Shown: positions 1 through 10,402 of the stretch, piece by piece
How the letters are laid out: each line of letters begins with the position of its first letter
Numbering within the stretch: position 1 is the stretch's first letter
DNA from: Sphaerotilus mobilis
GTDB taxonomy: Bacteria > Pseudomonadota > Gammaproteobacteria > Burkholderiales > Burkholderiaceae_C
Reading direction: 5' to 3'
DNA: 64,000 bases
NCBI RefSeq assembly: GCF_004216565.1
Contig: NZ_SGWV01000008.1
Span: 558,001 to 622,000 of the forward strand
Notes under the pieces: generated by a model
Databases searched by the model: none
Told to the model about the DNA's origin: nothing
Seen by the model: the letters and a program-made list of their open reading frames with translations, nothing else
Position numbers and translations under genes: made by a program

Positions 1-3000
1 CTGTTCTTCTTGCCCGGTGGCTGGGCCATGACCTGCACGCCCGCGTCGAGGATCTCGTCGCCGGTCATCACCAGCCGGGCCTGGCCGCCACCGAACAGGC
101 TGGGGAACATCTGGCCGAAGCCTTCGTTGACCTGGTCGAAGGTGCCCTTGAGCAGGTCGCGCGTCTCGGCGTCGATCTTGCGGATGGCGTCTTCCAGCGT
201 GGTCATGGCGCGGGTCAGGTCCTCGTTCTGGGCATCCAGGAAGCCCTTGCGTTCGCGCGCGGCGGCCAGCTCGTCGAGGGCGGCGAGGTTGACCGCACCG
301 AGCGCGGCGATCTCGCGGTTGATGCGGTCGATCTCGGTCTGCAGGCCATGCAGCTTGACCGCGTCGGCCTCGATCTGCGTGGCCAGCGCGGCGAGGTCGA
401 CCTCGGCGGCCAGCAGCTGTTCCATGAACTGCGCACCGCCCAGCTGGGCAGCCTGCTCTTCCAGCTGCAGGCGGGTGATCTCGTCGCGCAGCGGCTGCAG
501 GCTGCGCTCGAAGCCCATGCGCTGCTCATCGGCCCGGCGCAGCTGCGCGGACAGGTCGTCATAACGGCTGCGGGCGCTGCCGAGCGCCTGTTCGCGTTCG
601 ATGCGCAGGGCCAGCGCTTCCTGCAGGCCACCTTCGGCGGCGGCATCGTCAAAACGGGCGAGTTCCTCGCGCAGCTGTTCGGCGTTTCGGGCATTGGCGG
701 CGCGCTGCTGCTCGGCGGTCTCAATGCTGCGTTGCAGCTCGCCACGCCGCGCGGCCATGGCGCGGACCGAGAACTGCGCCTCCTGGGCCTCGCGCTCGGT
801 GCGGCGCAGCTGCTCGCGGGCATCGGCCGCCCGGCGCTCGGCGGCGATCACGGCCTCTTCCAGCTCGGCATGGGCTTCCTGCTCGGTCGCCAGAGCCTGG
901 TCCAGCTCCTCGAAGCGGGCCTCGCCGGTCATGCGGCGTTCCTCGATCTCTTCAAGCTGGGCGTCGATCTCGGCAACTTCGCCATCGAGCTGGCTGCGGC
1001 GCTGTCCGGCCTGTTCGGCCTGCTGGCCCAGCCGCAGCACCTCGACCTGCAGCTGGTGGGCGCGGGTCTGGGACTCCTGGGCCTCACGGCGCAAGCGCGA
1101 CAGGCGCTGGCTGGCGTCGGTGTAGGCCGCCTCGGCACGGACCTGGGCAGCGCGGGTCTCGTCGGCCAGCAGGGCCTGGGCACGGCCCTGGCGGTCGAGG
1201 TTCTCGATCTCCTGGGCCCGCGCCAGCATGCCGGCCTGTTCGGAATCGGGCGCGTAGAAGGCCACCGCATGCTGGCTGACCGCATGGCCGGCCGGGGTCA
1301 TGATGACCTCGCCATGGGTCAGCTTGTGGCGATTGGCCAGTGCCTCGTCCAGGTGGGCGGCGGTGTAGACGCCTTCGAGCCAGTCGTTGAGCAGCGCCTT
1401 CAGGCCAGCATCGCCCAGCCGCAGCAGCTCGCTCAGGCGCGACAGGGTCTCGTGGGTGTTGGCGATGGCGCCTTGCGGCGGCGTGTAGAAGGCCAGACGG
1501 GCCGGTGGCGCATCGGTCTCGAAGGCACGCACGGTCTCGATGCGGCCGACCGCGAGGGCACCCAGGCGCTCGCGCAAGGCGGCCTCCAGGGCCGTCTCCC
1601 AGCCGGCCTCGATGTGCACGCGGGTCCACAGGCCGGCCAGGCCGTCCAGACCGTGTTTGGCCAGCCAGGGCTTGAGCTTGCCCTCGGTCTGGACCTTGTC
1701 CTGCAAGGCCCGCAAGGCCTCCAGCCGGGCCTTGATCTGGGCGGCGCGGGCAGTCTCGGCGTTGACGGCGTCCTGCTTCGCTCGGCGTTCATCTTCAAGG
1801 GCCGGCACCTCGGCGGCAAGGTCCTGCAGCTGGGCGTCGGCCTCGTCGCGCAGGGCCTCGGCCTCGGCCAGTTGCTCACGCAGGTCGGCGAGGTGATCGG
1901 CGTCGGGGGCGACCAGGTTGCGGCGCTCGCCAGCCAGCCGGTCACGGCGCTGGTTGAGCTCGCGGCGGCGCTCATCGAGGTTGCGCGACTGCGCGGCCAA
2001 CAGCTGGATCTGCTGCTGCACCTCGGCCGCCTTGCCCCGCTGCAGGTTGGCGCGCTGCTGAGCCTCGCGCACGGCGTCTTCCCAGCGCGGCAGCTCGGCG
2101 GCCTGGTCCTCGGCCTGGGCCGACAGGATCTCGCCCTGCTCGTCGGCGGCGGCGATCTGCCCGGCCAGCTGCTCCAGCTCGTCGCCCGCCGACGCGGCGC
2201 GTTCGGTCCACTGCGCGTCCTGGGTCTCCAGATCGGCCAGCCGCTGCTGGGCCCGGGCGCGGCCTTCGACGACGTGGCGGATGCGCTCTTCCAGCCGGCT
2301 GACCTCCATCGCGGCCTCGGCCAGCGCGCCTTGGGCGGCGTGCAGCTCGTCGTTGGCGGCGTAGTGCTGCTGGCGCACGTCTTCGAGCTCGGCCTCGACG
2401 TGGCGCAGCTCGGCCATGCGCGACTCCAGCGCGTTGCCCGCCGTCAGCACGGCCTCATGGGTGCGCTGCTGCTCGGTGCTGGCGTCGCGGTGCTTGAGGA
2501 ACCAGAGCTGGTGCAGCTTGCGCGTGCCGCTGTCCTGCAGACCCTTGTAGCGGGTGGCGACCTCGGCCTGGCCTTCGAGCCGCTCCAGGTTGTTGTTCAG
2601 CTCGCGCAGGATGTCGTCGACGCGGGTGAGGTTCTCGCGCGTGTCCTTGAGCCGGTTCTCGGTCTCGCGGCGGCGCTCCTTGTACTTCGAGACACCGGCG
2701 GCTTCTTCGAGGAACAGGCGCAGTTCCTCGGGGCGCGACTCGATGATCCGGCTGATCGTGCCCTGGCCGATGATGGCGTAGGCGCGCGGCCCCAGGCCGG
2801 TGCCGAGGAACACGTCCTGCACGTCGCGGCGACGAACCGGCTGGTTGTTGATGAAGTAGCTGGAGGTGCCGTCGCGCGTCAGCACGCGCTTGACGGCGAT
2901 CTCGCTGAACTGGTTCCACTGTCCCCCGGCGCGGGCATCGGTGTTGTCAAACACCAGCTCGACGCTGGCCCGGCCGGCCGGCTTGCGGTTGCCGCTGCCG

Positions 3001-3200
3001 TTGAAGATGACGTCCTGCATGGACTCGCCGCGCAGCTCGCTCGCCTTGCTCTCGCCGAGCACCCAGCGCACGGCATCCATGATGTTGGACTTGCCGCAGC
3101 CGTTGGGGCCGACCACGCCCACGAGCTGACCGGGCAGCTGGAAATGGGTCGGATCGGCGAAGGATTTGAAGCCGGAAAGCTTGATGGAATGCAGTCGCAT
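1..3200 (-). CDS. smc: Chromosome segregation ATPase SMC (3' end outside window)
   Basis: Structural maintenance of chromosomes ATPase. The family compacts and segregates the nucleoid with ScpA and ScpB. The reverse frame reads without a stop from ATG at 3200 to the window edge, giving about 1066 residues beginning MRLHSIKLSGFKSFADP. The Walker A motif GPNGCGKS is at residues 31-38. A Q-loop region follows near residue 150 (AIIGQGTISRI), then a long Glu/Arg/Ala-rich coiled coil, a globular hinge at roughly 520-640 and a second coiled-coil arm. The reading ends just before the expected C-terminal signature (LSGGE) and Walker B, so perhaps 100 residues are missing through truncation by the window. 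The gene is divergent from dapC, with 143 nt between the starts. A 999-aa open frame on the opposite strand is a GC-bias shadow. Confidence 0.95.
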   Translation of the reverse strand, partial: MRLHSIKLSGFKSFADPTHFQLPGQLVGVVGPNGCGKSNIMDAVRWVLGESKASELRGESMQDVIFNGSGNRKPAGRASVELVFDNTDARAGGQWNQFSEIAVKRVLTRDGTSSYFINNQPVRRRDVQDVFLGTGLGPRAYAIIGQGTISRIIESRPEELRLFLEEAAGVSKYKERRRETENRLKDTRENLTRVDDILRELNNNLERLEGQAEVATRYKGLQDSGTRKLHQLWFLKHRDASTEQQRTHEAVLTAGNALESRMAELRHVEAELEDVRQQHYAANDELHAAQGALAEAAMEVSRLEERIRHVVEGRARAQQRLADLETQDAQWTERAASAGDELEQLAGQIAAADEQGEILSAQAEDQAAELPRWEDAVREAQQRANLQRGKAAEVQQQIQLLAAQSRNLDERRRELNQRRDRLAGERRNLVAPDADHLADLREQLAEAEALRDEADAQLQDLAAEVPALEDERRAKQDAVNAETARAAQIKARLEALRALQDKVQTEGKLKPWLAKHGLDGLAGLWTRVHIEAGWETALEAALRERLGALAVGRIETVRAFETDAPPARLAFYTPPQGAIANTHETLSRLSELLRLGDAGLKALLNDWLEGVYTAAHLDEALANRHKLTHGEVIMTPAGHAVSQHAVAFYAPDSEQAGMLARAQEIENLDRQGRAQALLADETRAAQVRAEAAYTDASQRLSRLRREAQESQTRAHQLQVEVLRLGQQAEQAGQRRSQLDGEVAEIDAQLEEIEERRMTGEARFEELDQALATEQEAHAELEEAVIAAERRAADAREQLRRTEREAQEAQFSVRAMAARRGELQRSIETAEQQRAANARNAEQLREELARFDDAAAEGGLQEALALRIEREQALGSARSRYDDLSAQLRRADEQRMGFERSLQPLRDEITRLQLEEQAAQLGGAQFMEQLLAAEVDLAALATQIEADAVKLHGLQTEIDRINREIAALGAVNLAALDELAAARERKGFLDAQNEDLTRAMTTLEDAIRKIDAETRDLLKGTFDQVNEGFGQMFPSLFGGGQARLVMTGDEILDAGVQVMAQPPGKKN

Positions 3201-3343
3201 GGGGCAGTCGGAAGCGGCCCGGATGATAGCGGTGGCCCCTGTGGCGCCGACCGCCTGGCAGGGGGGGATGGCGGCGATCCGGTGACGACATGCTTCGGCG
3301 CCGGGCGCGCGACCCGCTTGGGTCGTGTCGATAATGCCGCCCC

Positions 3344-4564
3344 ATGAATCCGCTCCTCCAGCGCCTGCAGCCCTACCCCTTCGAGCGGCTGCGCGCCCTC
3401 GTCAAGGACATCACGCCCAACCCGGCCCTGCGGCCGATCAGCCTGGGCATCGGCGAACCGCGCCATGCCGCGCCCACGCTGCTGACCGACACGCTGGCCA
3501 CGTCGCTGGCGGGCCTGTCGGCCTACCCCGCCACCGCCGGCCTGCCGGAGATGCGCGAGGCCTGCGCCGACTGGGTCCGGCGCCGCTACGGCGTGACGGT
3601 CAACCCGGCCACCGAGGTGCTGCCGGTCAACGGCTCACGCGAGGCGCTGTTCTCGCTGGCGCAGACGGTGCTTGACCCCGCTGCCCATGCCGATGCGGGT
3701 GGCCCGGTGGTCGTCTGCCCCAACCCGTTCTATCAAATCTACGAGGGCGCGGCCCTGCTGGGCGGCGCCACGCCGGTGTTCGCCAACAGCGACCCGGCGC
3801 GCAACTTCGCCGCCGACTGGAAACAGATCGACGCGGCCACTTGGGCCCGCACCCAGCTGCTCTACGTCTGCTCGCCCGGCAACCCGGCCGGCGCGGTGGT
3901 GCCGCTCGATGAGTGGCGCGAGCTGTTCGAGCTGTCCGACCGGCACGGCTTCGTGATCGCCTCGGACGAGTGCTACTCCGAGATCTACTTCCGCGACGAG
4001 CCACCACTCGGCGCGCTGCAGGCGGCCCAGGCGCTGGGCCGGACGGACTGGCGCCGGCTGGTCGTGCTGACCAGCCTGTCCAAGCGCTCGAACGTGCCGG
4101 GCCTGCGCTCGGGCTTTGTGGCCGGTGATGCCGAGATCCTCAAGAACTTCCTGCTCTACCGCACCTACCACGGCAGCGCCATGAGCACGCCGGTGCAGCA
4201 GGCCAGCATCGCCGCCTGGCACGACGAGGCCCATGTGGTCGACAACCGGGCGCAGTACCGCGCCAAGTTCGCCCAGGTCACGCCGCTGCTGGCCGAGGTG
4301 ATGGACGTGGCCCTGCCCGATGCGGGCTTCTACCTGTGGGCCAAGGTGCCCGACCAGGTCTTCGGCGGCTCGGACACCGACTTCGCCCGCGAACTGCTGC
4401 GTCAATACAATGTGGCGGTTCTGCCCGGCAGCTACCTGGCACGCGAGGCGCACGGCCTGAACCCTGGCGCCGGCCGCATCCGCATGGCGCTGGTCGCCGA
4501 GGTCGATGAGTGCCTCGAAGCTGCCCGGCGCATCGCCCGGTTCATCCGCGAACAACGGGGCTGA
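3344..4564 (+). CDS. dapC: N-succinyldiaminopimelate aminotransferase DapC
   Basis: PLP-dependent class I/II aminotransferase of 406 aa. Its expected reaction converts N-succinyl-2-amino-6-oxopimelate plus glutamate to N-succinyl-LL-diaminopimelate in the lysine and peptidoglycan pathway. The fold-type I landmarks are visible: SPGNP at 177-181, the ASDECYSEIYF stretch near 206-216, and SLSKRSN with the Schiff-base lysine at K247, followed by the phosphate-binding LRSGF. Assignment to DapC rather than another aminotransferase rests mainly on dapD directly downstream and dapE two genes further. ATG at 3344 gives a typical start (MNPLLQRLQPYPFERL). It has no obvious Shine-Dalgarno and sits 8 nt after a GATAAT hexamer, so the mRNA may be nearly leaderless. 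Confidence 0.93.
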   Translation: MNPLLQRLQPYPFERLRALVKDITPNPALRPISLGIGEPRHAAPTLLTDTLATSLAGLSAYPATAGLPEMREACADWVRRRYGVTVNPATEVLPVNGSREALFSLAQTVLDPAAHADAGGPVVVCPNPFYQIYEGAALLGGATPVFANSDPARNFAADWKQIDAATWARTQLLYVCSPGNPAGAVVPLDEWRELFELSDRHGFVIASDECYSEIYFRDEPPLGALQAAQALGRTDWRRLVVLTSLSKRSNVPGLRSGFVAGDAEILKNFLLYRTYHGSAMSTPVQQASIAAWHDEAHVVDNRAQYRAKFAQVTPLLAEVMDVALPDAGFYLWAKVPDQVFGGSDTDFARELLRQYNVAVLPGSYLAREAHGLNPGAGRIRMALVAEVDECLEAARRIARFIREQRG

Positions 4565-4651
4565 AGCCGCTCCTCCCAGACGCGTCCGGCCCTGGTCCTG
4601 AGCGGCCGGGCCTGCCCTGATTTCCACAGCCACTCCAAGAGCCACACCACC

Positions 4652-5476
<825 letters not shown>

Positions 5477-5487
5477 TCGACACCGGC

Positions 5488-6735
5488 ATGGCCACCTCCC
5501 CGAGCAGCGGCATGAACCGCAACATGGAACGCATCCTGCGGCTGATGGCCGAGAAGCGCGCATCGGACGTGTTTCTCTCGGCCAACATGCCGGTGCTGAT
5601 CAAGATCCATGGGCAGATGCTGCAGCTCACGCAGGAGCAGCTCACCCCGGTCCAGCCGCGCCAGCTGCTGTCCGAGGTGCTGACGGCCACGCAGCTCGAA
5701 GAGCTCGATGACACCGGCGAGCTCAACTGCGCCGTGGCCGTGCCGGGCGTGGCCAGCTACCGGCTGTCGGCCTTCAAGCAGCGCGGCACGATCGCGGCGG
5801 TGTTCCGCTGCATCCCCACCGACATCCCCGAGCTTGACGGCCTGAAACTGCCGGAGATCCTGCCCTCGCTGGCACTCGCCAAGCGTGGTCTGGTGCTGAT
5901 CGTGGGCGCCACCGGCAGCGGCAAGAGCACGACCCTGGCGTCGATGCTGCAACAGCGCAACCGCACGGTCACCGGCCACATCCTGACGATCGAGGACCCG
6001 ATCGAGTTCCTCTTCACCAACCAGAAATCGCTGGTCAACCAGCGCGAGGTCGGCCGCGACGTGCAGTCGCTGCAGATCGGCCTGAAGAACGGCATGCGGC
6101 AGGCGCCGGACTGCATCTTCATCGGCGAGATCCGCGACCGCGAGACCATGAGCGCGGCACTGTCCTATGCGCTGTCGGGCCACCTGGTGCTGTCGACGCT
6201 GCATGCCAACAACAGCCAGCATGCGCTCAACCGCATCATGAGTTTCTACACGCCCGAGTCGCGCCCGGCCCTGCTGTCGGACCTCGCCTCAGGCCTGAAG
6301 GCGATCGTCTCGCAGCGCCTGCTCAAGGCGGTCGTCGGCGGCCGGGTGCCGGCCTGCGAGGTGCTGCTCAACACGCAGCTGATCGCCGAGCTGATCGACC
6401 AGGGCAACTTCGCCGGCATCAAGGATGCGATGGAGCGCTCGATCGCCGAAGGCTCGCAGACCTTCGAAGAAGACCTGGCACGCCTGCTGTCCGAAGGCCT
6501 GGTCACCCGCGAAGAGGCCCTGACCAACGCCGACTCGCCGACCAACCTGCTCTGGCGCCTGCAGAACGGTCAGACGAGCGGCAAGAAGGCGACCGAGGTC
6601 GAGGCCGAGGCCGAGCCAGGGCCGTCCTTCACCGAAATCACGCTGGACGTGCATGCGCAGCAGGCCAACAAGGGTCGGCGCAACCCGGCCTTGCGCCCGG
6701 TCCAGACCAAGTCCGGCGGCCTGTCGTCGAGCTGA
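5488..6735 (+). CDS. PilT/PilU-type type IV pilus retraction ATPase
   Basis: Hexameric secretion ATPase of the PilT/PilU family, which powers type IV pilus retraction at the inner membrane. The protein is 415 aa. It has an N-terminal PAS-like domain (about 10-115), Walker A GATGSGKST at 140-148, an Asp box (ILTIEDPIEF, 165-174), Walker B with IFIGEIRDRETM at 210-221, and the His box LSTLHANN near 235-242. The C-terminal tail from about 365 is Glu/Pro-rich and longer than in PilT, so PilU is the nearer match. No pilin, pilT or other pilus gene is visible nearby. The gene sits between dapD and dapE with an 11-nt gap to dapD. ATGs at 5512 or 5521 are alternative starts. Confidence 0.88.
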   Translation: MATSPSSGMNRNMERILRLMAEKRASDVFLSANMPVLIKIHGQMLQLTQEQLTPVQPRQLLSEVLTATQLEELDDTGELNCAVAVPGVASYRLSAFKQRGTIAAVFRCIPTDIPELDGLKLPEILPSLALAKRGLVLIVGATGSGKSTTLASMLQQRNRTVTGHILTIEDPIEFLFTNQKSLVNQREVGRDVQSLQIGLKNGMRQAPDCIFIGEIRDRETMSAALSYALSGHLVLSTLHANNSQHALNRIMSFYTPESRPALLSDLASGLKAIVSQRLLKAVVGGRVPACEVLLNTQLIAELIDQGNFAGIKDAMERSIAEGSQTFEEDLARLLSEGLVTREEALTNADSPTNLLWRLQNGQTSGKKATEVEAEAEPGPSFTEITLDVHAQQANKGRRNPALRPVQTKSGGLSSS

Positions 6736-6803
6736 TCCCTGCGTGAATCTTGAGTGACCCAGGCCGCGCGGCCCGCCGCGCCGCCACACCGATCCCATCC
6801 GCC

Positions 6804-7958
6804 ATGTCCTTGAACACCCTCACGCTGCTGGAGGCGTTGATCGCGCGCCGCTCGATCACGCCCGACGATGCGGGCTGCCAGACGCTGATCGGCGATCGCC
6901 TGGCGGCGCTCGGCTTCACGCTGCACGCCCTGCCCTTCGGCCCGGCCGATGGCCGCGTCGACAACCTCTGGGCCGTGCGCGACGGCGGCCTGCCCGGTCC
7001 CACGCTGGTCTTCGCCGGCCACACCGACGTGGTGCCCACCGGCCCGCTGGCAATGTGGCACAGCGACCCCTTCGTGCCGACCCACCGCGATGGCCAGATC
7101 TACGGCCGTGGCGCGGCCGACATGAAGGCCTCGCTGGCCGCGATGGTCGTCGCCACCGAGGCCTTCGTGGCCGAACGCCCGCAGCATGTCGGCCGCATCG
7201 CCTTCTTGCTCACCAGCGACGAGGAAGGCCCGTCGGTCGACGGCACCGTCAAGGTCTGCGAATGGCTGGAAGCGCGTGGTGAGCGCCTGGACGCCTGCAT
7301 CGTTGGCGAGCCGACCTCTGTCAAATCGCTGGGGGACATGATCAAGAACGGTCGCCGTGGTTCGCTCTCCGGCCGCCTGACCGTGACCGGCCTGCAAGGC
7401 CACATCGCCTACCCGCACCTGGCCCGCAACCCGATCCATCTGGCCGCACCAGCGCTGGCCGAACTGGCGGCGACCGACTGGGACGCCGGCAATGACCACT
7501 TCCCGCCGACCAGCTGGCAGATGTCCAACATCCACGCCGGCACCGGCGCGACCAACGTCATCCCGGGCGAACTGGTGGTGGACTTCAACTTCCGCTATTC
7601 GACCGAGTCGACGCCCGAGGCGCTGCAGCAGCGGGTCCAGGCGGTGCTGGAGCGCCACGGCGTGCCACACCGCATCGACTGGACGCTGGGCGGCCGGCCC
7701 TTCCTGACGCGGCCGGGGGCGCTGATCGCCGCGATCTCGGACGCGATCCGAGACGTCACCGGCATCACGACCGAGCTGTCGACCACCGGCGGCACCTCCG
7801 ATGGCCGCTTCATCGCCCGCCTCTGCCCGCAGGTGGTCGAGTTCGGTCCGATCAACGCGACCATCCACCAGGTCGATGAGCACGGCGCGGTGGCCGACCT
7901 CGAGCCGCTGGCCGAGATCTACCGCCGCACGCTGGCGACCCTGCTGCCGGCGGCGTGA
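6804..7958 (+). CDS. dapE: Succinyl-diaminopimelate desuccinylase DapE
   Basis: Di-zinc M20 peptidase-family hydrolase of 384 aa. It hydrolyses N-succinyl-LL-diaminopimelate to LL-diaminopimelate and succinate, the step after DapC. Visible motifs are GHTDVVP with H73 and D75 as the first metal-ligand/catalytic pair, the bridging-Asp motif GRGAADMK (101-108, D106), the catalytic Glu pair SDEEGP near 141-146, and the late TGGTSDGRF segment. The chosen ATG at 6804 begins [20 protein letters not shown], a normal DapE start. The frame is open 18 codons further upstream, but that stretch (Arg/Ala-rich) does not look like the family. It completes the dapC-dapD-dapE set. Confidence 0.95.
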   Translation: MSLNTLTLLEALIARRSITPDDAGCQTLIGDRLAALGFTLHALPFGPADGRVDNLWAVRDGGLPGPTLVFAGHTDVVPTGPLAMWHSDPFVPTHRDGQIYGRGAADMKASLAAMVVATEAFVAERPQHVGRIAFLLTSDEEGPSVDGTVKVCEWLEARGERLDACIVGEPTSVKSLGDMIKNGRRGSLSGRLTVTGLQGHIAYPHLARNPIHLAAPALAELAATDWDAGNDHFPPTSWQMSNIHAGTGATNVIPGELVVDFNFRYSTESTPEALQQRVQAVLERHGVPHRIDWTLGGRPFLTRPGALIAAISDAIRDVTGITTELSTTGGTSDGRFIARLCPQVVEFGPINATIHQVDEHGAVADLEPLAEIYRRTLATLLPAA

Positions 7959-8001
7959 ACCGCAGCAAGCCAGCCACACACGTCCCGAGACCGATCCCAC
8001 G

Positions 8002-8910
8002 ATGAACAGCCCCGTTCCCAGCGACCGCCCGACCCTGGCCCAGGTGGTCGAACAGATGGCCATCCGCATGACCGCGGCGGGCGTCGTCTTCGGCCACGGC
8101 ACCCACAACGCCCGCGACGAGGCGATCTGGCTGACGATGTGGCGACTCGGCCTGCCGCTGGACGGCTACGACGAACTGGCGGCCGGACCCGTCTCGGCCG
8201 AACAGGTCATCGACGTCGCCGCCGTCATCGACGAACGCATCGCCAGCCGCAAGCCGGCCGCCTACCTGACCAAGGAAGCCTGGCTGCAAGGCGTGCCCTT
8301 CTTCGTCGACGAGCGCTGCATCGTGCCGCGTTCCTACATCGCCGAGCTGCTGGGCAACCCGGACTACGGCCACGCGCTGGACACCTGGCTGAGTGACCGA
8401 ACCCAGCAGGTGCTGGACCTGTGCACCGGCAACGGCAGCCTGGCCGTACTGGCCGCGATGGCCTTTCCGGACGTGCATGTCGATGCCTCGGACCTGTCGA
8501 CCAGCGCGCTCGACGTCGCCCGCATCAACGTCAACCGCCACCACCTGGCCGAGCGCATCACGCTGATGGCCAGCGACGGCCTGGCCGACGTGCGCGGCCC
8601 GTATGACCTGATCCTGTGCAACCCGCCCTATGTCAACGCGCGCTCGATGGCGGCGCTGCCGCCGGAGTTCCGCGCCGAGCCCGAACTGGCACTGGCCGGC
8701 GGCGTCGACGGCATGGACTTCATCCGCCAGTTGCTGCGCGACGCGCCGGGCAAGCTCAGCGAGATCGGCGTGCTGGTGATCGAGGTCGGCCACGAGCGAC
8801 CTTATTTCGAGGCCGCCTTCCCGCGCCTGCCGGCGATCTGGCTTGAGACCAGCGCCGGCGTCGACCAGGTGCTGCTGCTGACGCGCGACGCGCTGATCGG
8901 ACCGCGATGA
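8002..8910 (+). CDS. prmB: 50S ribosomal protein L3 glutamine methyltransferase PrmB
   Basis: SAM-dependent N5-glutamine methyltransferase of 302 aa, predicted to modify a glutamine of ribosomal protein L3 during 50S assembly. The SAM-binding motif DLCTGNG is at 139-145 and the catalytic NPPY at 207-210 followed by VNARSM. The N-terminal helical domain with FGHGTHNARDEA (30-41) is characteristic of PrmB and separates it from the release-factor methylase PrmC. ATG at 8002 was chosen because translation upstream lies in a shadow of dapE. The stop codon overlaps the start of the next gene (ATGA), so the two are translationally coupled. Confidence 0.93.
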   Translation: MNSPVPSDRPTLAQVVEQMAIRMTAAGVVFGHGTHNARDEAIWLTMWRLGLPLDGYDELAAGPVSAEQVIDVAAVIDERIASRKPAAYLTKEAWLQGVPFFVDERCIVPRSYIAELLGNPDYGHALDTWLSDRTQQVLDLCTGNGSLAVLAAMAFPDVHVDASDLSTSALDVARINVNRHHLAERITLMASDGLADVRGPYDLILCNPPYVNARSMAALPPEFRAEPELALAGGVDGMDFIRQLLRDAPGKLSEIGVLVIEVGHERPYFEAAFPRLPAIWLETSAGVDQVLLLTRDALIGPR

Positions 8911-9155
8911 ACGCCCCTGTCCCCACCACCGATTTCGCCGTGCGCGGCGACCACATCACGCTGGACGCGTTGCTCAAGGTCTGCGGCCTGGTGCCCAGCG
9001 GCGGCGCGGCCAAGGCCGCGATCGGCGCGGGCGAGGTCATCGTCGACGGCGAGGTCGAACATCGCAAGACCCGCAAGCTGCGCCCGGGCGCCGAGGTGCG
9101 GTTCGGCGGCGAGTGCATCCGCATCGTCGCGGAGCCGGGTGACACGCCAGCCTGA
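8907..9155 (+). CDS. Small S4-domain RNA-binding protein (YbcJ-like)
   Basis: An 82-aa protein that is essentially a single S4 RNA-binding domain: ITLDALLKVCGLVPSGGAAK, then IGAGEVIVDGEVEHRKTRKLRPGAEV, which matches the S4 helix-loop-strand pattern with the conserved G-x-V-x-V-(N/D)-G turn. It resembles the YbcJ/YaaA-type stand-alone S4 proteins, thought to act around ribosomes or structured RNA; the exact target is unknown. The ATG overlaps the prmB stop by 4 nt. This suggests co-translation with a ribosome-modifying enzyme and supports a ribosome-related role (inference). Confidence 0.88.
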   Translation: MNAPVPTTDFAVRGDHITLDALLKVCGLVPSGGAAKAAIGAGEVIVDGEVEHRKTRKLRPGAEVRFGGECIRIVAEPGDTPA

Positions 9156-9314
9156 TCGACCCGCAAGCAGGGGCCGCCCGGCGGGAACTTCCGCCAGCTG
9201 GCGTCCTCTGAGGCGACACGAGGGCGTTGCGGCCGGTCGACCCGGCGGCCCCTTGTGCGCAAGGCCGATGGCCTCACCTCCACAAGACTCCGATTTCAAA
9301 CCGAGGAAGACACG

Positions 9315-10325
9315 ATGAAACAAGGCTGGATGGCTGCCCTGGCGGTGGCCGTGGCAATGGGCACCTGGACCGTCGACGCGGACGCCGCCAAGCGTCTGGG
9401 TGGTGGCGGTTCGGCCGGCATGCAGCGCAGCCTGCCGGCGCGCTCGCAACCGGCTGACATCAACAGCGCACCGGCCAAGCCGATGCAGAACCAGCAGGCC
9501 GCACCGGCCCAGCAAGCCCAGCCCGGCGTGGCAGGTGCGGCGGGCGCCGCTGCCGCACCGGCCAAGCGCAACTGGATGGGCCCGATCGCCGGCCTTGCCG
9601 CCGGCCTGGGCATCGCCGCGCTGCTGAGCCACTTCGGCATGGGTGAGGCGGTGGCCAACTTCCTGATGATGGCGCTGCTGGCCGTCGCAGCCGTCTTCCT
9701 GGTGACCTGGCTGGTGCGCCGCTTCGGTGCCGGCAAGGCGCAGGCAGCGGGCAAGGGCCAGCCGGCCTATGCCTACGCCGGTGCCGGGACGTCGCCCGCC
9801 AGCACCGATGCGGTCAGCCCAGTTGCATCGGCCCCCGCCCTGCAACGCGAGGCCCTGCCGGGCAGCGCGGCGGACAGCTTCCGCATGGACGGCGGCTCGC
9901 CCGCCGGCGCCTCGCTGGCACCGGTCGCTGCCAACTTCGCGGCGCCGGTGTTGCCGGCCGACTTCGACGCGGCGGCCTTCGAGCGCATCGCCCGGATGAT
10001 CTTCATCCGCATGCAGACCGCCAACGACCGCGGCGACCTCGATGACCTGCGCCAGTTCACGACGGCCGAGCTGTTCGCCAGCATCCGCCTGGACCTGCAG
10101 GACCGGGGCGGCAAGACGCAGCAGACCGACGTCGAACAGGTCGCCGCGCAGGTGATCGACTTCGACCGCGAGAGCAACCGCGACGTCGTCAGCGTGCGCT
10201 TCCACGGCCTCATCCGGGAAGAGGCCGATGCGGCCGCCACCGCCTTCGACGAAATCTGGCACCTGGTGCGCGAGGCATCGGCACCGCAGGTCTGGCGCAT
10301 CGCCGGCATCCAGCAGGCGCAGTGA
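9315..10325 (+). CDS. Tim44-like domain membrane protein
   Basis: Predicted inner-membrane protein of 336 aa. A signal-like N-terminus (MKQGWMAALAVAVAMG) is followed by an Ala/Pro/Gln-rich linker. Two close hydrophobic segments follow at about 95-140 (MGPIAGLAAGLGIAALLSHF and NFLMMALLAVAAVFLVTWLV), then a second low-complexity Ala/Pro linker. The C-terminal 120 residues form a Tim44-like domain (FERIARMIFIRMQTANDRGDL, ending in a strand-rich region with IWHLVRE). In bacteria these proteins are uncharacterised; the fold is related to the mitochondrial import-motor scaffold Tim44. The start ATG at 9315 follows GAGGAAG. A strong intrinsic terminator follows at 10373. Confidence 0.85.
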   Translation: MKQGWMAALAVAVAMGTWTVDADAAKRLGGGGSAGMQRSLPARSQPADINSAPAKPMQNQQAAPAQQAQPGVAGAAGAAAAPAKRNWMGPIAGLAAGLGIAALLSHFGMGEAVANFLMMALLAVAAVFLVTWLVRRFGAGKAQAAGKGQPAYAYAGAGTSPASTDAVSPVASAPALQREALPGSAADSFRMDGGSPAGASLAPVAANFAAPVLPADFDAAAFERIARMIFIRMQTANDRGDLDDLRQFTTAELFASIRLDLQDRGGKTQQTDVEQVAAQVIDFDRESNRDVVSVRFHGLIREEADAAATAFDEIWHLVREASAPQVWRIAGIQQAQ

Positions 10326-10372
10326 TGTGACCGACCCGTTCACGGCCGCCACGGTGGCCGTGACATCCCGAC

Positions 10373-10402
10373 GAAGCCGCCCGCCCGGGCGGCTTCTTTC
10401 TT
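10373..10402 (+). terminator. Intrinsic terminator after the Tim44-like gene
   Basis: A perfect 10-bp stem (GAAGCCGCCC / GGGCGGCTTC) with a 4-nt loop is followed by TTTCTT. It lies 48 nt after the stop of the Tim44-like gene and separates it from the helicase leader. Confidence 0.9.

Noticed and set aside
348-3347. 999-aa open frame opposite smc
   Set aside because: GC-skew shadow: repetitive Leu/Gly/Ala/Gln translation without domain character, while the reverse strand encodes clear SMC.
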